A model generated the notes under the pieces. It did not search any database, was not told the DNA's origin, and was given only the letters and a program-made list of their open reading frames with translations. A stretch of DNA of 64,000 bases. It comes from Alphaproteobacteria bacterium (GTDB taxonomy: Bacteria > Pseudomonadota > Alphaproteobacteria > DSM-16000 > Inquilinaceae). The stretch lies in assembly GCA_028281925.1 (NCBI GenBank), contig JANQIX010000006.1:62001-126000 (forward strand), given 5' to 3'. This document shows, piece by piece, positions 26,321 to 35,600 of the stretch (positions are counted from its first letter, which is position 1; the number at the start of each line of letters is the position of its first letter). Position numbers and translations under genes: made by a program.

Positions 26321-26887
26321 TCAGGCCCTCGCCGCCAACCAGGCGGATTCAGGGTGCCGTTCGGCCGATCCTTCCTGCGCGTCGATCCGCCTCGCCTCCG
26401 CCAGCTTGTCTCGATAGAGCCGCCACATGCGCTCGGTGGTCGTCGTCTCGTCGACGATGTCGGTGGCGATCTCGGCGGCCAGACGGGCGCTGAATGCCTC
26501 GGCAAAGCCTGCATCCCAATCGGCCGGATTGTCGGCGCGGCGGATATAGCGGACGTTCAGGGGGGCCGAAGCATCGGTCAGCACCGTGCGGCCCTCTACG
26601 GTCCACTCTTCGTCCCTCAGTGCCTCGACCGACCAGAGGCGCACCGCGTCGGAGGGCAGCTGGAACGCACGCGCCCATCCCCAGACTGCCGAGCCGGCAA
26701 GTGCCGGGAGCGTCGCCCGCGCCATGGCGAAGTTCCAGGGATGGGCGCGCAACAGCGCGTCGCGCACCGCATCGAAACGGGCATTGCAGATGCGCGCCTC
26801 TTTGCTGTCTTCCGTCAGCGTGGTGATGCGCCGCGCGCCGATCGCGCTCAGGGCCGCGTTGGCGCGCTCGACCTGGCTGAAGGCCAT
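26321..26887 (-). CDS. Phage tail tubular protein A-like (adaptor)
   Basis: 188 residues. The opening VERANAALSAIGARRITTLTEDSKEA...CNARFDAVRDALLRAHPWNFA is the classic T7 gp11-type adaptor N-terminus, with the LLRxHPWNFA helix. Residues 90-150 (LNVRYIRRADNPADWDAGFAEAFSARLAAEIA) are the second conserved block. It would sit between portal and nozzle. It is co-transcribed with the nozzle gene, with a 4-base gap. Confidence 0.83.
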   Translation of the reverse strand: MAFSQVERANAALSAIGARRITTLTEDSKEARICNARFDAVRDALLRAHPWNFAMARATLPALAGSAVWGWARAFQLPSDAVRLWSVEALRDEEWTVEGRTVLTDASAPLNVRYIRRADNPADWDAGFAEAFSARLAAEIATDIVDETTTTERMWRLYRDKLAEARRIDAQEGSAERHPESAWLAARA

Positions 26888-26891
26888 GGGT

Positions 26892-27083
26892 TCACGGTGC
26901 CGGCGGGAAGGCGTCGAGATCGACGATCGCCATCTCGAAGGCCTTCAGCTGCAAGAGCAGGTCGTAGCGGTCGACGGTGTCGGCCACCGCCAGCATGATC
27001 GAATTGGTTTTGGTCGCACCACTTGCCGCGGCGACGTCTCCGGCCACGGTGCCGGCGTTCACGTCGAACTTCCAATCGGCCAT
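26892..27083 (-). CDS. Small phage protein of unknown function
   Basis: 63 residues with a very strong ribosome binding site (GGAGGGG, 3-9 bases before ATG 27083). The N-terminus (MADWKFDVNAGTVAGDVAA) is beta-like, followed by an amphipathic helix (DTVDRYDLLLQLKAFEMAIV). It ends 4 bases before the tail tubular A start. Co-expression with virion genes suggests a structural or assembly role. No family is recognised. Confidence 0.65.
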   Translation of the reverse strand: MADWKFDVNAGTVAGDVAAASGATKTNSIMLAVADTVDRYDLLLQLKAFEMAIVDLDAFPPAP

Positions 27084-27240
27084 AATCCCCTCCATGCGCA
27101 CATGGGGCCGCCGCGATGGGCGCGCGCGACTGGTGCCGCCGCCCCGCGGTTGCCTTGCGTCTCTTCCGTCATTGCTGTCGTGGGTGGGGCGGGCCGACGT
27201 CCCGCGCTGGAACGCCGGCCCGAGAGGTCGATTGATCCCG

Positions 27241-27723
27241 TCAGTCGACCGTGAAATAGACGTCGAACACCAGCGTACCGCCGGTAGACGCCGCCGCTGT
27301 TGCCAGCGTTGCCACAAGATCGATGGTGCCGCCGGGGTCCGCCGTGTGGCCCAGCATCTGCCACAACGGCTGGCCATAGGTTTCGATGCCTTTGGCCTCC
27401 AGCAGCGCCGCATTGCCGGCGGCCGCGTCTATGGCGACGTCTGTTGCCAGCCCGTCGGCGTTCGCCGCGTCCCCGACGTCAAGCGTCGCCCCACCCGTCC
27501 CGACATCGTCCCAATGCACGGTGCTGAGCGGCGAGATCGTACAGGCGGACGGCAACCGGGCGAAGGTATAGGTCGAGCCGACGGATGCCGCAGCACTAAC
27601 CTCCACCATGTCGACCCATCGGCGCAGCCGCCCGCCTGCGAGCGACGCCTTGGCGGGGGAAAACGCCGTGATCGACGTGATCCCCGCCATGGTCAGCGTC
27701 CCATTCAAGTGCTCCACAGCCAT
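27241..27723 (-). CDS. Putative phage structural protein downstream of the capsid gene
   Basis: 160 residues from ATG 27723 (GGAGGGAC upstream). It is beta-rich and Gly/Ala/Thr-rich, with no TM and no cysteine-rich motif; the ending GGTLVFDVYFTVD is typical of a beta-sandwich. Its place 16 bases after the capsid gene suits a capsid decoration or head-fibre protein. The family is not recognised. Confidence 0.6.
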   Translation of the reverse strand: MAVEHLNGTLTMAGITSITAFSPAKASLAGGRLRRWVDMVEVSAAASVGSTYTFARLPSACTISPLSTVHWDDVGTGGATLDVGDAANADGLATDVAIDAAAGNAALLEAKGIETYGQPLWQMLGHTADPGGTIDLVATLATAAASTGGTLVFDVYFTVD

Positions 27724-27739
27724 ATCCGGTCCCTCCCCA

Positions 27740-28612
27740 TCAGCTCTCGGTGCACAAGACTTCGACGACGCGCTTTTCATCCAGGCGTGCCGCGCCGCAG
27801 GTGACGCGGGCATAGACTTGGATGGCATTGCGCTTGTCGCGGCGGGGCGCGATGTCGACGACGATGTCGTCCCACAGCCCCAGATGCATGCCGGACTTCG
27901 CCCAGACCGGAACGCGTCTGGCGCTGGCGCCGTCCACGCCCAACCGCTCAGTATGGATGAACTGGATGCCCAGGAACGCAGTCAGGCGACCGTCCGTCAG
28001 CACCGGCCGGTTGGTGAAGTCCAGCGACGTCACCTCGATCTGGTTCAGCAGATCGTCGTGCTGCGCCGCCGTGATCGCGCAATAGACCGGGTCGAAGTCG
28101 AGATCGACTTCGTTGGCCATCAGCGTCTTCTTTGCCTCTTTCAGCTTGGCCACGGTCAGGCCCGTTGACCCGGTGGCGATCTGCTGGCCGGATGTGTCGA
28201 ACGCGGTATCCGTCGACCCGTTCTCGCCGGTCTTGGCGGTGCCGAAGAAGGCGGCGATGATCTCGTCATCGATCGCCCGGCCCAGCGCATAGGCGCCGTT
28301 CATGGTATAGGCACCGGTCAGTTCCACGCCGACGCGCAGCTGGTCGAACGTGTCGACCAGGTCGGCCCAGTCATAGTCGACCGGATAGACCCAGCGCGCG
28401 TCATGCGGCGTTGAGATCAGCGGCGTGTCGGCATGACGCGCTGTCACGCGCTGTGCGGTCACCGGTGCGACGCGTTCGACCGCCTTGCCGGCTTTGCCGC
28501 GATAGGGCGCAGTGGTGACCGCACCGCGCAGCTTAGAGCCACGCTGTTGCAGCGCGATATCCAGGTTGTTGCGGTACTCCTGGATCCGCGCGGTTTCGAC
28601 TTCGAAACTCAC
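27740..28612 (-). CDS. Phage major capsid protein
   Basis: 290 residues starting at GTG 28612, chosen because GGAGGACATC lies directly upstream and the protein then begins VSFEVETARIQEYRNNLDIALQQRGSK. This matches the capsid proteins of many proteobacterial podo-like phages: PYRGKAGKAVERV, PLISTPHDARWVYPVDYDWADLVDTFDQLR, GRAIDDEIIAAFFGTA (the usual exposed-loop region), and a C-terminal RRVPVWAKSGMHLGLWDDI followed by RDKRNAIQVYARVTCGA. It would form the HK97-fold shell. It is separated from the scaffold gene by about 8.5 kb of internal-protein genes. Confidence 0.85.
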   Translation of the reverse strand: MSFEVETARIQEYRNNLDIALQQRGSKLRGAVTTAPYRGKAGKAVERVAPVTAQRVTARHADTPLISTPHDARWVYPVDYDWADLVDTFDQLRVGVELTGAYTMNGAYALGRAIDDEIIAAFFGTAKTGENGSTDTAFDTSGQQIATGSTGLTVAKLKEAKKTLMANEVDLDFDPVYCAITAAQHDDLLNQIEVTSLDFTNRPVLTDGRLTAFLGIQFIHTERLGVDGASARRVPVWAKSGMHLGLWDDIVVDIAPRRDKRNAIQVYARVTCGAARLDEKRVVEVLCTES

Positions 28613-28654
28613 GGGGATGTCCTCCGTTCCGTGTTGCGAGTGTGCGTGCGGCAC

Positions 28655-28688
28655 GGGGGTTGTCTGGCCCTGATGTCGCCAGACCCCG
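28655..28688 (-). terminator. Hairpin upstream of the capsid gene
   Basis: A perfect 7-bp stem, GTCTGGC (28662-28668) and GCCAGAC (28678-28684), is extended outward by G/C pairs. It lies about 45 bases before the capsid start on the minus strand. It could be a terminator or an RNA-processing stem giving the capsid its own message level. Confidence 0.4.
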
Positions 28689-28905
28689 CCTAGCGTTTCA
28701 CTTCCGCTCGAAGGCCGTCTGTTCCGAGCAGTCACCGGGGTGGGTGAGAACCCGCTTGTCCGGCAAGTCGATGGTTTCGCCCGTTGGGCGGTCGAACGTC
28801 ATGCTGGCGCGTCACGTCGTCGATCTTTCGACGCGGTAGCTTGACGCGCGCTCGATCCTGCGTCAGCGTGCGAGAAACACACTTGACACGAATGGGGGAA
28901 CGCAT

Positions 28906-29331
28906 ATGGCGCAGAGCAAGATCGACGAAATCTTGGCGGAGCGCGACGCGCTCGCAGCACAGATCCGCAGCCTGCAGGATCAACTGGCCGGCCTCGACCG
29001 TGCGCTCGCCATCTTGCGGCGAGAAGACGCCGAGGTGCGGCCAAGATCCGTCGCCAAGCCCCCTAAGCCTCTGGTCAAGGACGCAAAGCCGCCGACCCCG
29101 CGGCGGGCCAAGCGTGCCGGCGGCCCGCGCCCGCGCAACCAGGCCCTCGTGCTGGAGCTGCTGGGCGAAGCCGGCGGCGACGGCCTGTCGGTGACCGACG
29201 TGCTGGCGGCCGGCGCCTCCCGCGGCACGCCCATGGCGCGCGCCAGTATCTCCAGTCTGCTATCCCGCCTCAAACGCCAGGGCCAAGTTGAAAGCCGCGA
29301 CGGCCGCTACATCCTGATCCACGGCGGTTAG
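28906..29331 (+). CDS. Coiled-coil plus winged-helix protein, opposite strand in the phage cluster
   Basis: 141 residues; GGGGGAA lies 5 bases before the ATG. Residues 1-40 are a strongly predicted coiled coil (KIDEILAERDALAAQIRSLQ...). Residues 45-80 are a Lys/Pro/Arg-rich linker, and 82-140 a winged-helix fold (LVLELLGEAGGDGLSVTDVL...ASISSLLSRLKRQGQVESRDGRYIL). The layout suits a DNA-binding regulator. It is the only plus-strand gene between terminase and fibre and has its own promoter region, so it looks like a moron expressed independently of the virion operon. Its target is unknown. Confidence 0.7.
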   Translation: MAQSKIDEILAERDALAAQIRSLQDQLAGLDRALAILRREDAEVRPRSVAKPPKPLVKDAKPPTPRRAKRAGGPRPRNQALVLELLGEAGGDGLSVTDVLAAGASRGTPMARASISSLLSRLKRQGQVESRDGRYILIHGG

Positions 29332-29389
29332 CAGCCGCAGAGGCGCACGTTCCAGTTCGTCGCGTTACGCTGTCCCCTGGCGTCGAATG

Positions 29390-29752
29390 CTATTCTTCGG
29401 CCTGAGCTTGCTCAGGGTCGCGGCGCCACCAAATCTCGCCAACGAAGTCGCCGACGAAGGCCCAGAACACCATAGCCGCTATCGTGAACACGGTCCCGGC
29501 TCCCTGACCCAGCAGCAGCCCGATCACAACGGCGATGCCTGCGGCGATTGGCACACCCAAGTACCAGCGCTTGCCAAGCACACCGGCGCTCATAGAGAGC
29601 GCGATGCTGATCGGATCGATTCCGGCGCCGGCGACGCCGGCAAGCAGGATCAAGAGCGCCGGCGCGTCGCCGGCAAAGGCTGCGGCGCAGGCGACCAGTA
29701 CGATAGCGAGCACCGCCCCGAAAAAGACCTTGTGTGGCATGAGGCGTGGCAC
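29390..29752 (-). CDS. Small polytopic membrane protein in the phage cluster
   Basis: 120 residues from GTG 29752 (AGGAGA, 8 bases upstream). It has about four hydrophobic helices (VFFGAVLAIVLVACAAAFAG; LLILLAGVAGAGI; YLGVPIAAGIAVVIGLLLG; TVFTIAAMVFWAFVGDFVG) and ends in an acidic tail, DPEQAQAEE. The size and topology allow a holin or a chaperone-like membrane factor. The position between internal virion and capsid genes does not decide it. Confidence 0.6.
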   Translation of the reverse strand: MPRLMPHKVFFGAVLAIVLVACAAAFAGDAPALLILLAGVAGAGIDPISIALSMSAGVLGKRWYLGVPIAAGIAVVIGLLLGQGAGTVFTIAAMVFWAFVGDFVGEIWWRRDPEQAQAEE

Positions 29753-29927
29753 GGTTCATTCTCCTGTTGCGATCTTCGCAGCAGGATATCATTCCGATCA
29801 TAAGATGAAAATCTCTAAATCGGGTTGTAGGCTGTGCGACCCAGCCGTTGATCTCCAGCATCGGACATACGACCGCCGTTACGGAGCGGCTCCGCGCCTC
29901 GTGGAAAGCGATGCCCCTGGCCGAGCC

Positions 29928-32360
29928 CTACCAACTCCGCATTTGTCCGATGTCGTGCTGAGGCGGCCTTCCGGCGCGGCGCAGCGAGCCGGGCATTACC
30001 TCGTCTTGGATCAGAAGCAGTGCCAGCAGGTCCAGCGCCGACTGGCTGTCGAGCAGCTCGAGGATCGCCGTTTCGGATTTGACGAAACGCAAGAGCTGAC
30101 GCCAGCTGCCATCGCCTCGACGGATCCTGCCGTATAGCCGATCCAATCCGGACAACCGCTCGCGGTCCGCCCCGTAGCCGCGACCGCTGACGTCCTGTCC
30201 CAGGCGGCGAACCTCGTCGAAGATATAGTCACCGTAAATCCCTGCTGCGCCGCCGTGGACGAACGCGTCTTTCCACGTCTGCGGATCGACGGTGTCCGGT
30301 GGAGCACGCCCCTCCGACAACTCGCGTCCAGCCAACGCCACGTATCCAAGGATCGTCATTGCGATCACCAGATCGGCCAGCTGCCAAAGGTCGCCGCCAG
30401 CGCCACTGGACCGCGTCGGTCCGAGTTTATGTCGCCTCATCACCGACGGAAACCGCTTGAACTGCCAGAGAAATCGGCTGACCCTGCCGAGTGCCGTCCC
30501 CGGATGCGTGCCGAGAGCCGACCGGGTCAGATCCCGCGCTCCCGGAAACAGCACCAGAGCCCCGCCACGGCCGGCATAGTAGGCCTGCAAGCGCGTCTCA
30601 AGGCCATCCCGCAACGCCTGGCAGCTGGCGCCGACCTTCTCGCCGGCCCACTGCATGAGAGCCGCGTCGCCCACGTCCCGCAGCGCGCCCGGCAAGATGA
30701 ACTCCGTGCCATCAGGTCCGGCGCGTACGGCATGCTGCCGATAGATCTCCCATTCCGGGCTACCGATTTCGAACTGCGGCAGAACGCGGCGCGTATCCTC
30801 GTCGAGGCCGTCCCAATCGGCATCCTTCTGCTGCGCAAGCCGCCGGCTCAGCATCAGGCTGACGCCAGTCCTGTGAGCTTCATCCCACCATTGGTGCTGG
30901 CTCAAGCGAAGGTACAGCCGTGCGAGCCTGGATGCCGTCCCCGGCACGTCGTCATTTGCAGTCACCCGCGCGGCAACGCTGCCGATCATGCCGTCTATGG
31001 CCACGCGGATCAGGTCAGTCGCCGCGCGTCGTTCCGGTCCGTCGGGCGATATCAGACGCATCTCGTCGGCATAGCGGTCGAGCAGCCCCCTGTTGCGCGG
31101 ACGCAGCTTGGCGGCTCTCACCGGCATGTCGGTGATGGGACCGATGACCTTTGCGCCCAATTTGGCGAGCGCTGCATGGGCACGCCAACCATGACAGATC
31201 GTCGCCAGACGAGCGCTCGGCAGCGCCGTCGTCCCGTCGACTTCACGAAGGTGGCCTTCGAGCTCACGTCGCGTGGCCGTGTCGCCTCCACGTTCGGCAG
31301 GACCATCAGAAACTCCGATTTCGCGCAGTTTGCGGTCAAACATGGTCTGCGGATGCGTGCCCAAGCCCTGCATAATCGCAGTGTTGCGCGCAGCGTGGCG
31401 AAGCCCGACGCAGACCACATCCATCAGGGATCCCTGACCGAACCAACGATGGTAAGCATACCAGGCGTCGGCGCTGACGAACTGCAGCATCCGCTCGCCC
31501 GCCGCCCGCACGATCAGCTCCGACCGTTCACCGGAGGCTCTTGTCGCCCAGCCCGCTGTCCGAAGGTGTACGCCAGCTATGATTTCATCATAGGCCTCAC
31601 GCATTATCTTCTGGGGATCGGCGATGCCGAAGCTCGTGCACCCCTCCAGCCGCGGCAGGATGAAGGCGCGCCACGCCTCAAAGCCCTCTTGCCGCAGCCG
31701 TACCGGATCATGACCGAAGCGAAGGATGGATCCGGGGGCCCTTCGGATCTTCGCGCCGGCTCTGTTCTGCAGCCGTCGCACAGCCTCCTGATAGCGGTCA
31801 ATGATCGCTGCAATCTGCCGCGCCTCGGGAATTCCTGTGAGCCCAGGCTCGCCGTCTTCGCGTCCAATCTCCCAAAGCTCCAGTGCGATCTCGCGATCCA
31901 GCACCCCTGTTTCGTGAGGGCGGTAATCGACGCGTCGCGTGACGAATGGGATCAGATTCTCCCGATCCAACTCGGCCACCAGGCCACCCAACAGCTTCGC
32001 TTCGATCGCCAGTGCACGAGCCGCGATCGACCTGCCGCGGCTGGGGGCATCTGCGTCGCCCGCCAGCAACGCCAGCAGAGCGTGCGCTGGTTCTCCGGAA
32101 GCCTTGAACTCGCGAGAGATTGTCGCGCTGACAATAGCGTTGAGAGCCGCTGCGCGGCGTTCGGTATCGGCCGCAGCATCCAGCTCGCTTGCAGCTTCCT
32201 CGGCCGCTTCCAACAGCGCGGATCGCTTATCCTCAAAGGGTCGCAAAGCGACCCGTTGATCCGCACGCCGCTTCAGGTCCCGCAGGATCGCTCCCAACTC
32301 CTCGTCATTGAGCTGAGCCTGACAGGGCAGTTGCTCGCGGAGGCAATCCAAGGGGGTCAT
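29928..32360 (-). CDS. Large internal virion / DNA ejection-like protein (810 aa)
   Basis: 810 residues, mostly alpha-helical, Arg- and Ala-rich. Its ATG overlaps the stop of the 104-residue gene (ATGA). Segments such as RFLWQFKRFPSVMRRH followed by DLVIAMTILGYVALAGREL resemble the C-terminal part of podoviral internal core proteins, where a FxxFP motif precedes membrane-active helices. Together with the 1262-residue and gp14-like proteins it would form the ejected inner core. The call rests on position, size and composition rather than a full-length match. Confidence 0.65.
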   Translation of the reverse strand: MTPLDCLREQLPCQAQLNDEELGAILRDLKRRADQRVALRPFEDKRSALLEAAEEAASELDAAADTERRAAALNAIVSATISREFKASGEPAHALLALLAGDADAPSRGRSIAARALAIEAKLLGGLVAELDRENLIPFVTRRVDYRPHETGVLDREIALELWEIGREDGEPGLTGIPEARQIAAIIDRYQEAVRRLQNRAGAKIRRAPGSILRFGHDPVRLRQEGFEAWRAFILPRLEGCTSFGIADPQKIMREAYDEIIAGVHLRTAGWATRASGERSELIVRAAGERMLQFVSADAWYAYHRWFGQGSLMDVVCVGLRHAARNTAIMQGLGTHPQTMFDRKLREIGVSDGPAERGGDTATRRELEGHLREVDGTTALPSARLATICHGWRAHAALAKLGAKVIGPITDMPVRAAKLRPRNRGLLDRYADEMRLISPDGPERRAATDLIRVAIDGMIGSVAARVTANDDVPGTASRLARLYLRLSQHQWWDEAHRTGVSLMLSRRLAQQKDADWDGLDEDTRRVLPQFEIGSPEWEIYRQHAVRAGPDGTEFILPGALRDVGDAALMQWAGEKVGASCQALRDGLETRLQAYYAGRGGALVLFPGARDLTRSALGTHPGTALGRVSRFLWQFKRFPSVMRRHKLGPTRSSGAGGDLWQLADLVIAMTILGYVALAGRELSEGRAPPDTVDPQTWKDAFVHGGAAGIYGDYIFDEVRRLGQDVSGRGYGADRERLSGLDRLYGRIRRGDGSWRQLLRFVKSETAILELLDSQSALDLLALLLIQDEVMPGSLRRAGRPPQHDIGQMRSW

Positions 32361-32671
32361 GCGATCCTGCCGACGAGACAGAAGGCCGCCGCTCGGTAGG
32401 TATCGCCATATCGATGCGCTCGCTCGGCCTGATCATTCGCCGTTGCAAGGGAAGCCTCGTCTGTCCGGTGCAGTTCGCCAGCTTGACGCAGCGCGACGAC
32501 GAGATGCTTGAGGTGCCCCAGATCATCTGGCTCGACTTCGTCGGCAACAATCTGATCGATCGCCGGCGCAGCGATGAGTTCCGCAGCTCTTGCTCCTCCC
32601 TGCCTCGCGGTTGCGTGACGCTGCAAGCGCCGGACCGGACGGCTTCCGGCAACGGCCGCACTGTTCTTCAT
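32357..32671 (-). CDS. Small phage protein between the two giant virion genes
   Basis: 104 residues, with AGGG before the ATG at 32671. The stop overlaps the next ATG by ATGA, supporting that it is real. It is helical: the residues AAELIAAPAIDQIVADE and DLGHLKHLVVALRQAGELH suggest helical hairpins. The C-terminus RAHRYGDTYRAAAFCLVGRIA is amphipathic. Function is unknown, possibly a core-assembly factor. Confidence 0.6.
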   Translation of the reverse strand: MKNSAAVAGSRPVRRLQRHATARQGGARAAELIAAPAIDQIVADEVEPDDLGHLKHLVVALRQAGELHRTDEASLATANDQAERAHRYGDTYRAAAFCLVGRIA

Positions 32672-32685
32672 GTGTTGATACCCTG

Positions 32686-35600
32686 TTACGGCGTGCCGAG
32701 ATTGCCGGCGTCGTCGATTGTGATTGCGTCGAGAGCGTTGGCTGGTCGCTGCGCTGTATCCTGAACCAGGATGGCCACATGCAGATCGATATCGCCTCTT
32801 CCTCGGAATGCGATGTATACGAGCTCTCGTTGATCGCGCTGCACTCGCCAGAGCGCGGCGTCGATACCCACGTCCAATGTCATCTGCTGACGATTCGGGT
32901 TATCCAGGACATGCGGAACGGCGGCGATATCGTCCAAAGTCACTGCAGCTGGGTCGTTCCCCTCCGCCAGTCGTCCGTGCAGAACTTCGATTCTAATCGT
33001 GTCCGGCAAAGACGACGATCTTCCGGCCAGAGGTCCGGCAGTCGAACTTCGGACGAGAGTCAAAGAGGACGTTTCGCCCGATGTCTGAATTGTGATCTCA
33101 CCACCACCAACGATTTCACGGACATCTGCTGAGGGCATTTGGGCGAGGTCATCTGCGCCGGACCCAACACTCGTCGGGTCAGAGCTGGGAGATTGATCCG
33201 GTATTCGCCTTGATGGATCCACGCGGGGCCAAACGAAATCACTGACTCTGGAAAGGGGAATATTGAGAAACCCACCCAAAATACTGGATACAATGACGTT
33301 TTGCGCACTCTCACTTAAACTGATTTCACTCTGCTCTCTCCTTCTGACGGAACTGACAAATATTTCGCTGGCCGTACCAGTCACAGCCGAACCATAGACT
33401 CCCTGAACGAATCTCTCTGCTGTCCTGCCAAATTGTCGAAAGCGGTTCGCGACTCTTGCCTGCCCGTACACTGGGATGAAGCTGGCTGCGAGATTGATCG
33501 GGTCAAAGATCCCGGCACCCAATTGGGCTCCGATCATGCCGACACGCGTCAACGGTCCTTCGGCTCGACGCATGAGCCAGTCATGCGTCAGCTCTTCTAT
33601 CCTCCTTTGCGCCAGAAGCTCGGCGTAGACTTCGAACACGCCCTCGTCGAAGTTCAGCCCAAGATGGCCATACCGCCTGTTGGCAGTCTCGGCATCCAGC
33701 CAGACAGGCTCTGGCGGCGGCGCCATCCCACCACCGCCCCCCCCCGGCAGATCGGCAGGATCGATCATGAATCCGGGCATCTGCCGCGGTCCGCCGCCAC
33801 TTTCCGCGTGGTGCATATCCGCAGACCGCCGCAGCGAGTCTGTGGGGGCGGATCTCCTCCCCTCGATCAACGCCGCTTCAATCGCCTCGTTGAATGGAGT
33901 GCGGATGATGTCGAGATTGAGAAACCTCCAACCCGCAGGGGTCTCGATGATTCCGCCCTGGGTGCTCACGATCGGACCGAGCCCCAATACGGGCAGCCCC
34001 ATCGCCGTGGCCCCATCTCCCCTCTGCCTGCCCTCAAGTTCATCCCAACTCATGGTGATCGGGACGCCGAACCGGTCCGGGACCATCGTGGCTCCCCCAC
34101 CGAGGGTCTCGATCATCAGCACCAAGCCACTGTCGTCGGGCGCCGTGACCCAGAACCCGGAATCTGCCAGTCGGCTGCGAAACAGTTGCCGCAGTTGTTC
34201 GGGTGTCTGTTCCGGTACCTCCGCCGTGACCGGCACCGGACCAAACGCGTCAGGGTTTCCAAGCAGCGCATTTGCGCGTTCTTCAATCAGCTGCGCGTCA
34301 CGGCGAACCGGGACGCGTATGACGTGCCCATCTATGTCGAAGTAGTTGTATCGCGCATTGGCTATGCCGTCGGCGGCCAACGCCGTAGCCTCTTCGGGTT
34401 CCAGTCCTATCTGATCCCCAACATAGTAGTGGGTGAGGCGCACGGCCTGCGACAGATAGGATTCGTCCCCCAGCCGATCACGGCGATACAGGAGGGTCGA
34501 GGCATGAAACTCCGTAAGCGCCTCCTCGACCCCCTCTCGGAGTCCATCAAGATCTACATTGGCAGGTACGCCCAACCTCAGGTCCGATGCCTCGTCACCG
34601 GCAATGATCGCCAGCTCATATGCGGCACGCGCCTGGAACTGCGGATCCAGCGTGGCGATCGTCAGTGCAGCCCACGGCAGACCCGCTTCAGCGAGCTGTG
34701 CAAACGCACCTTCGGCGCCGGCAGCATCGTCGAAGCCACTTGCGAACCTCCGCAGGTAGTCGACCCTCGCCTGGGGCTCAAGGCTCCCCCAAGCCCGAAG
34801 AAACGTATCGACCAAGGCCCGTGGCATCGGGCGGGGATCGGAGATGCCAATCCGCTGCTGCTCGCCCAATAGGCCCTGCGCGATGCGCGCCAGAAGTTCG
34901 GAATCGGGAGAATCCGGCGCAACCCTGTCGACCGCGTCGTTCAGCACGCCGTGATAGCTGAGCACGTATGCCACTGGGTCTTCAGTTCGTAGGTGGCGGT
35001 CGCGGTCGATTGCCGCCTGCAGAACCTCCCTCTCCGTCGCATCTGTCTGGGCCACCAGCAGAGCCGTCTGCTCCTGCGGCGTCAGGCCCCGCACCTCGCG
35101 CATCCGGGCGCCGATAGCTCGCCAGCGGAGCAAATACTCCCAACGCTCTTCTGCGTCATCCGGCTGGAAAGCGGCATCGATCTCCTCGCGCTGCACTTCG
35201 GCTTCAGCGTCGACGGTCTGGCCGTTTTGCAGCAGCCTGACTTCGTCCTCGATCCGCTGGCTCGCCCTGGCAATAGTTTCTATGGATGTCTGCCACGCTG
35301 CGTCTCTGGCGACCTCAACCACGCGCTGTTGGCCCTCTGGATCCAGAGCCTGGAAGTCGGGATCGTCCTCTAGATCCGCCGTCGGCGCGATGCCTGTTGA
35401 CTGCTCAGGTGTCGGCAGCCCCTGGTCTTGGTTGCTCGCCGAGCTCACTCGCGAAGTGTCGGGAGTGGTCGATGCGTCCACTGGCGGGAAATGTCTTCTC
35501 CGTAAGACCTCGATGGCCGGTTCGTAGATGCTGGACGGCAGCTGCCATTCAGCAGGCGCCAGAGATGCCGCTTGCGTCGGCGCGACACTCGTCGACTGCC

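Noticed and set aside
30255-32399. 714-codon plus-strand frame opposite the 810-residue virion gene
   Set aside because: No ribosome binding site and no domain pattern; the minus-strand gene has coupled starts and stops and phage context.
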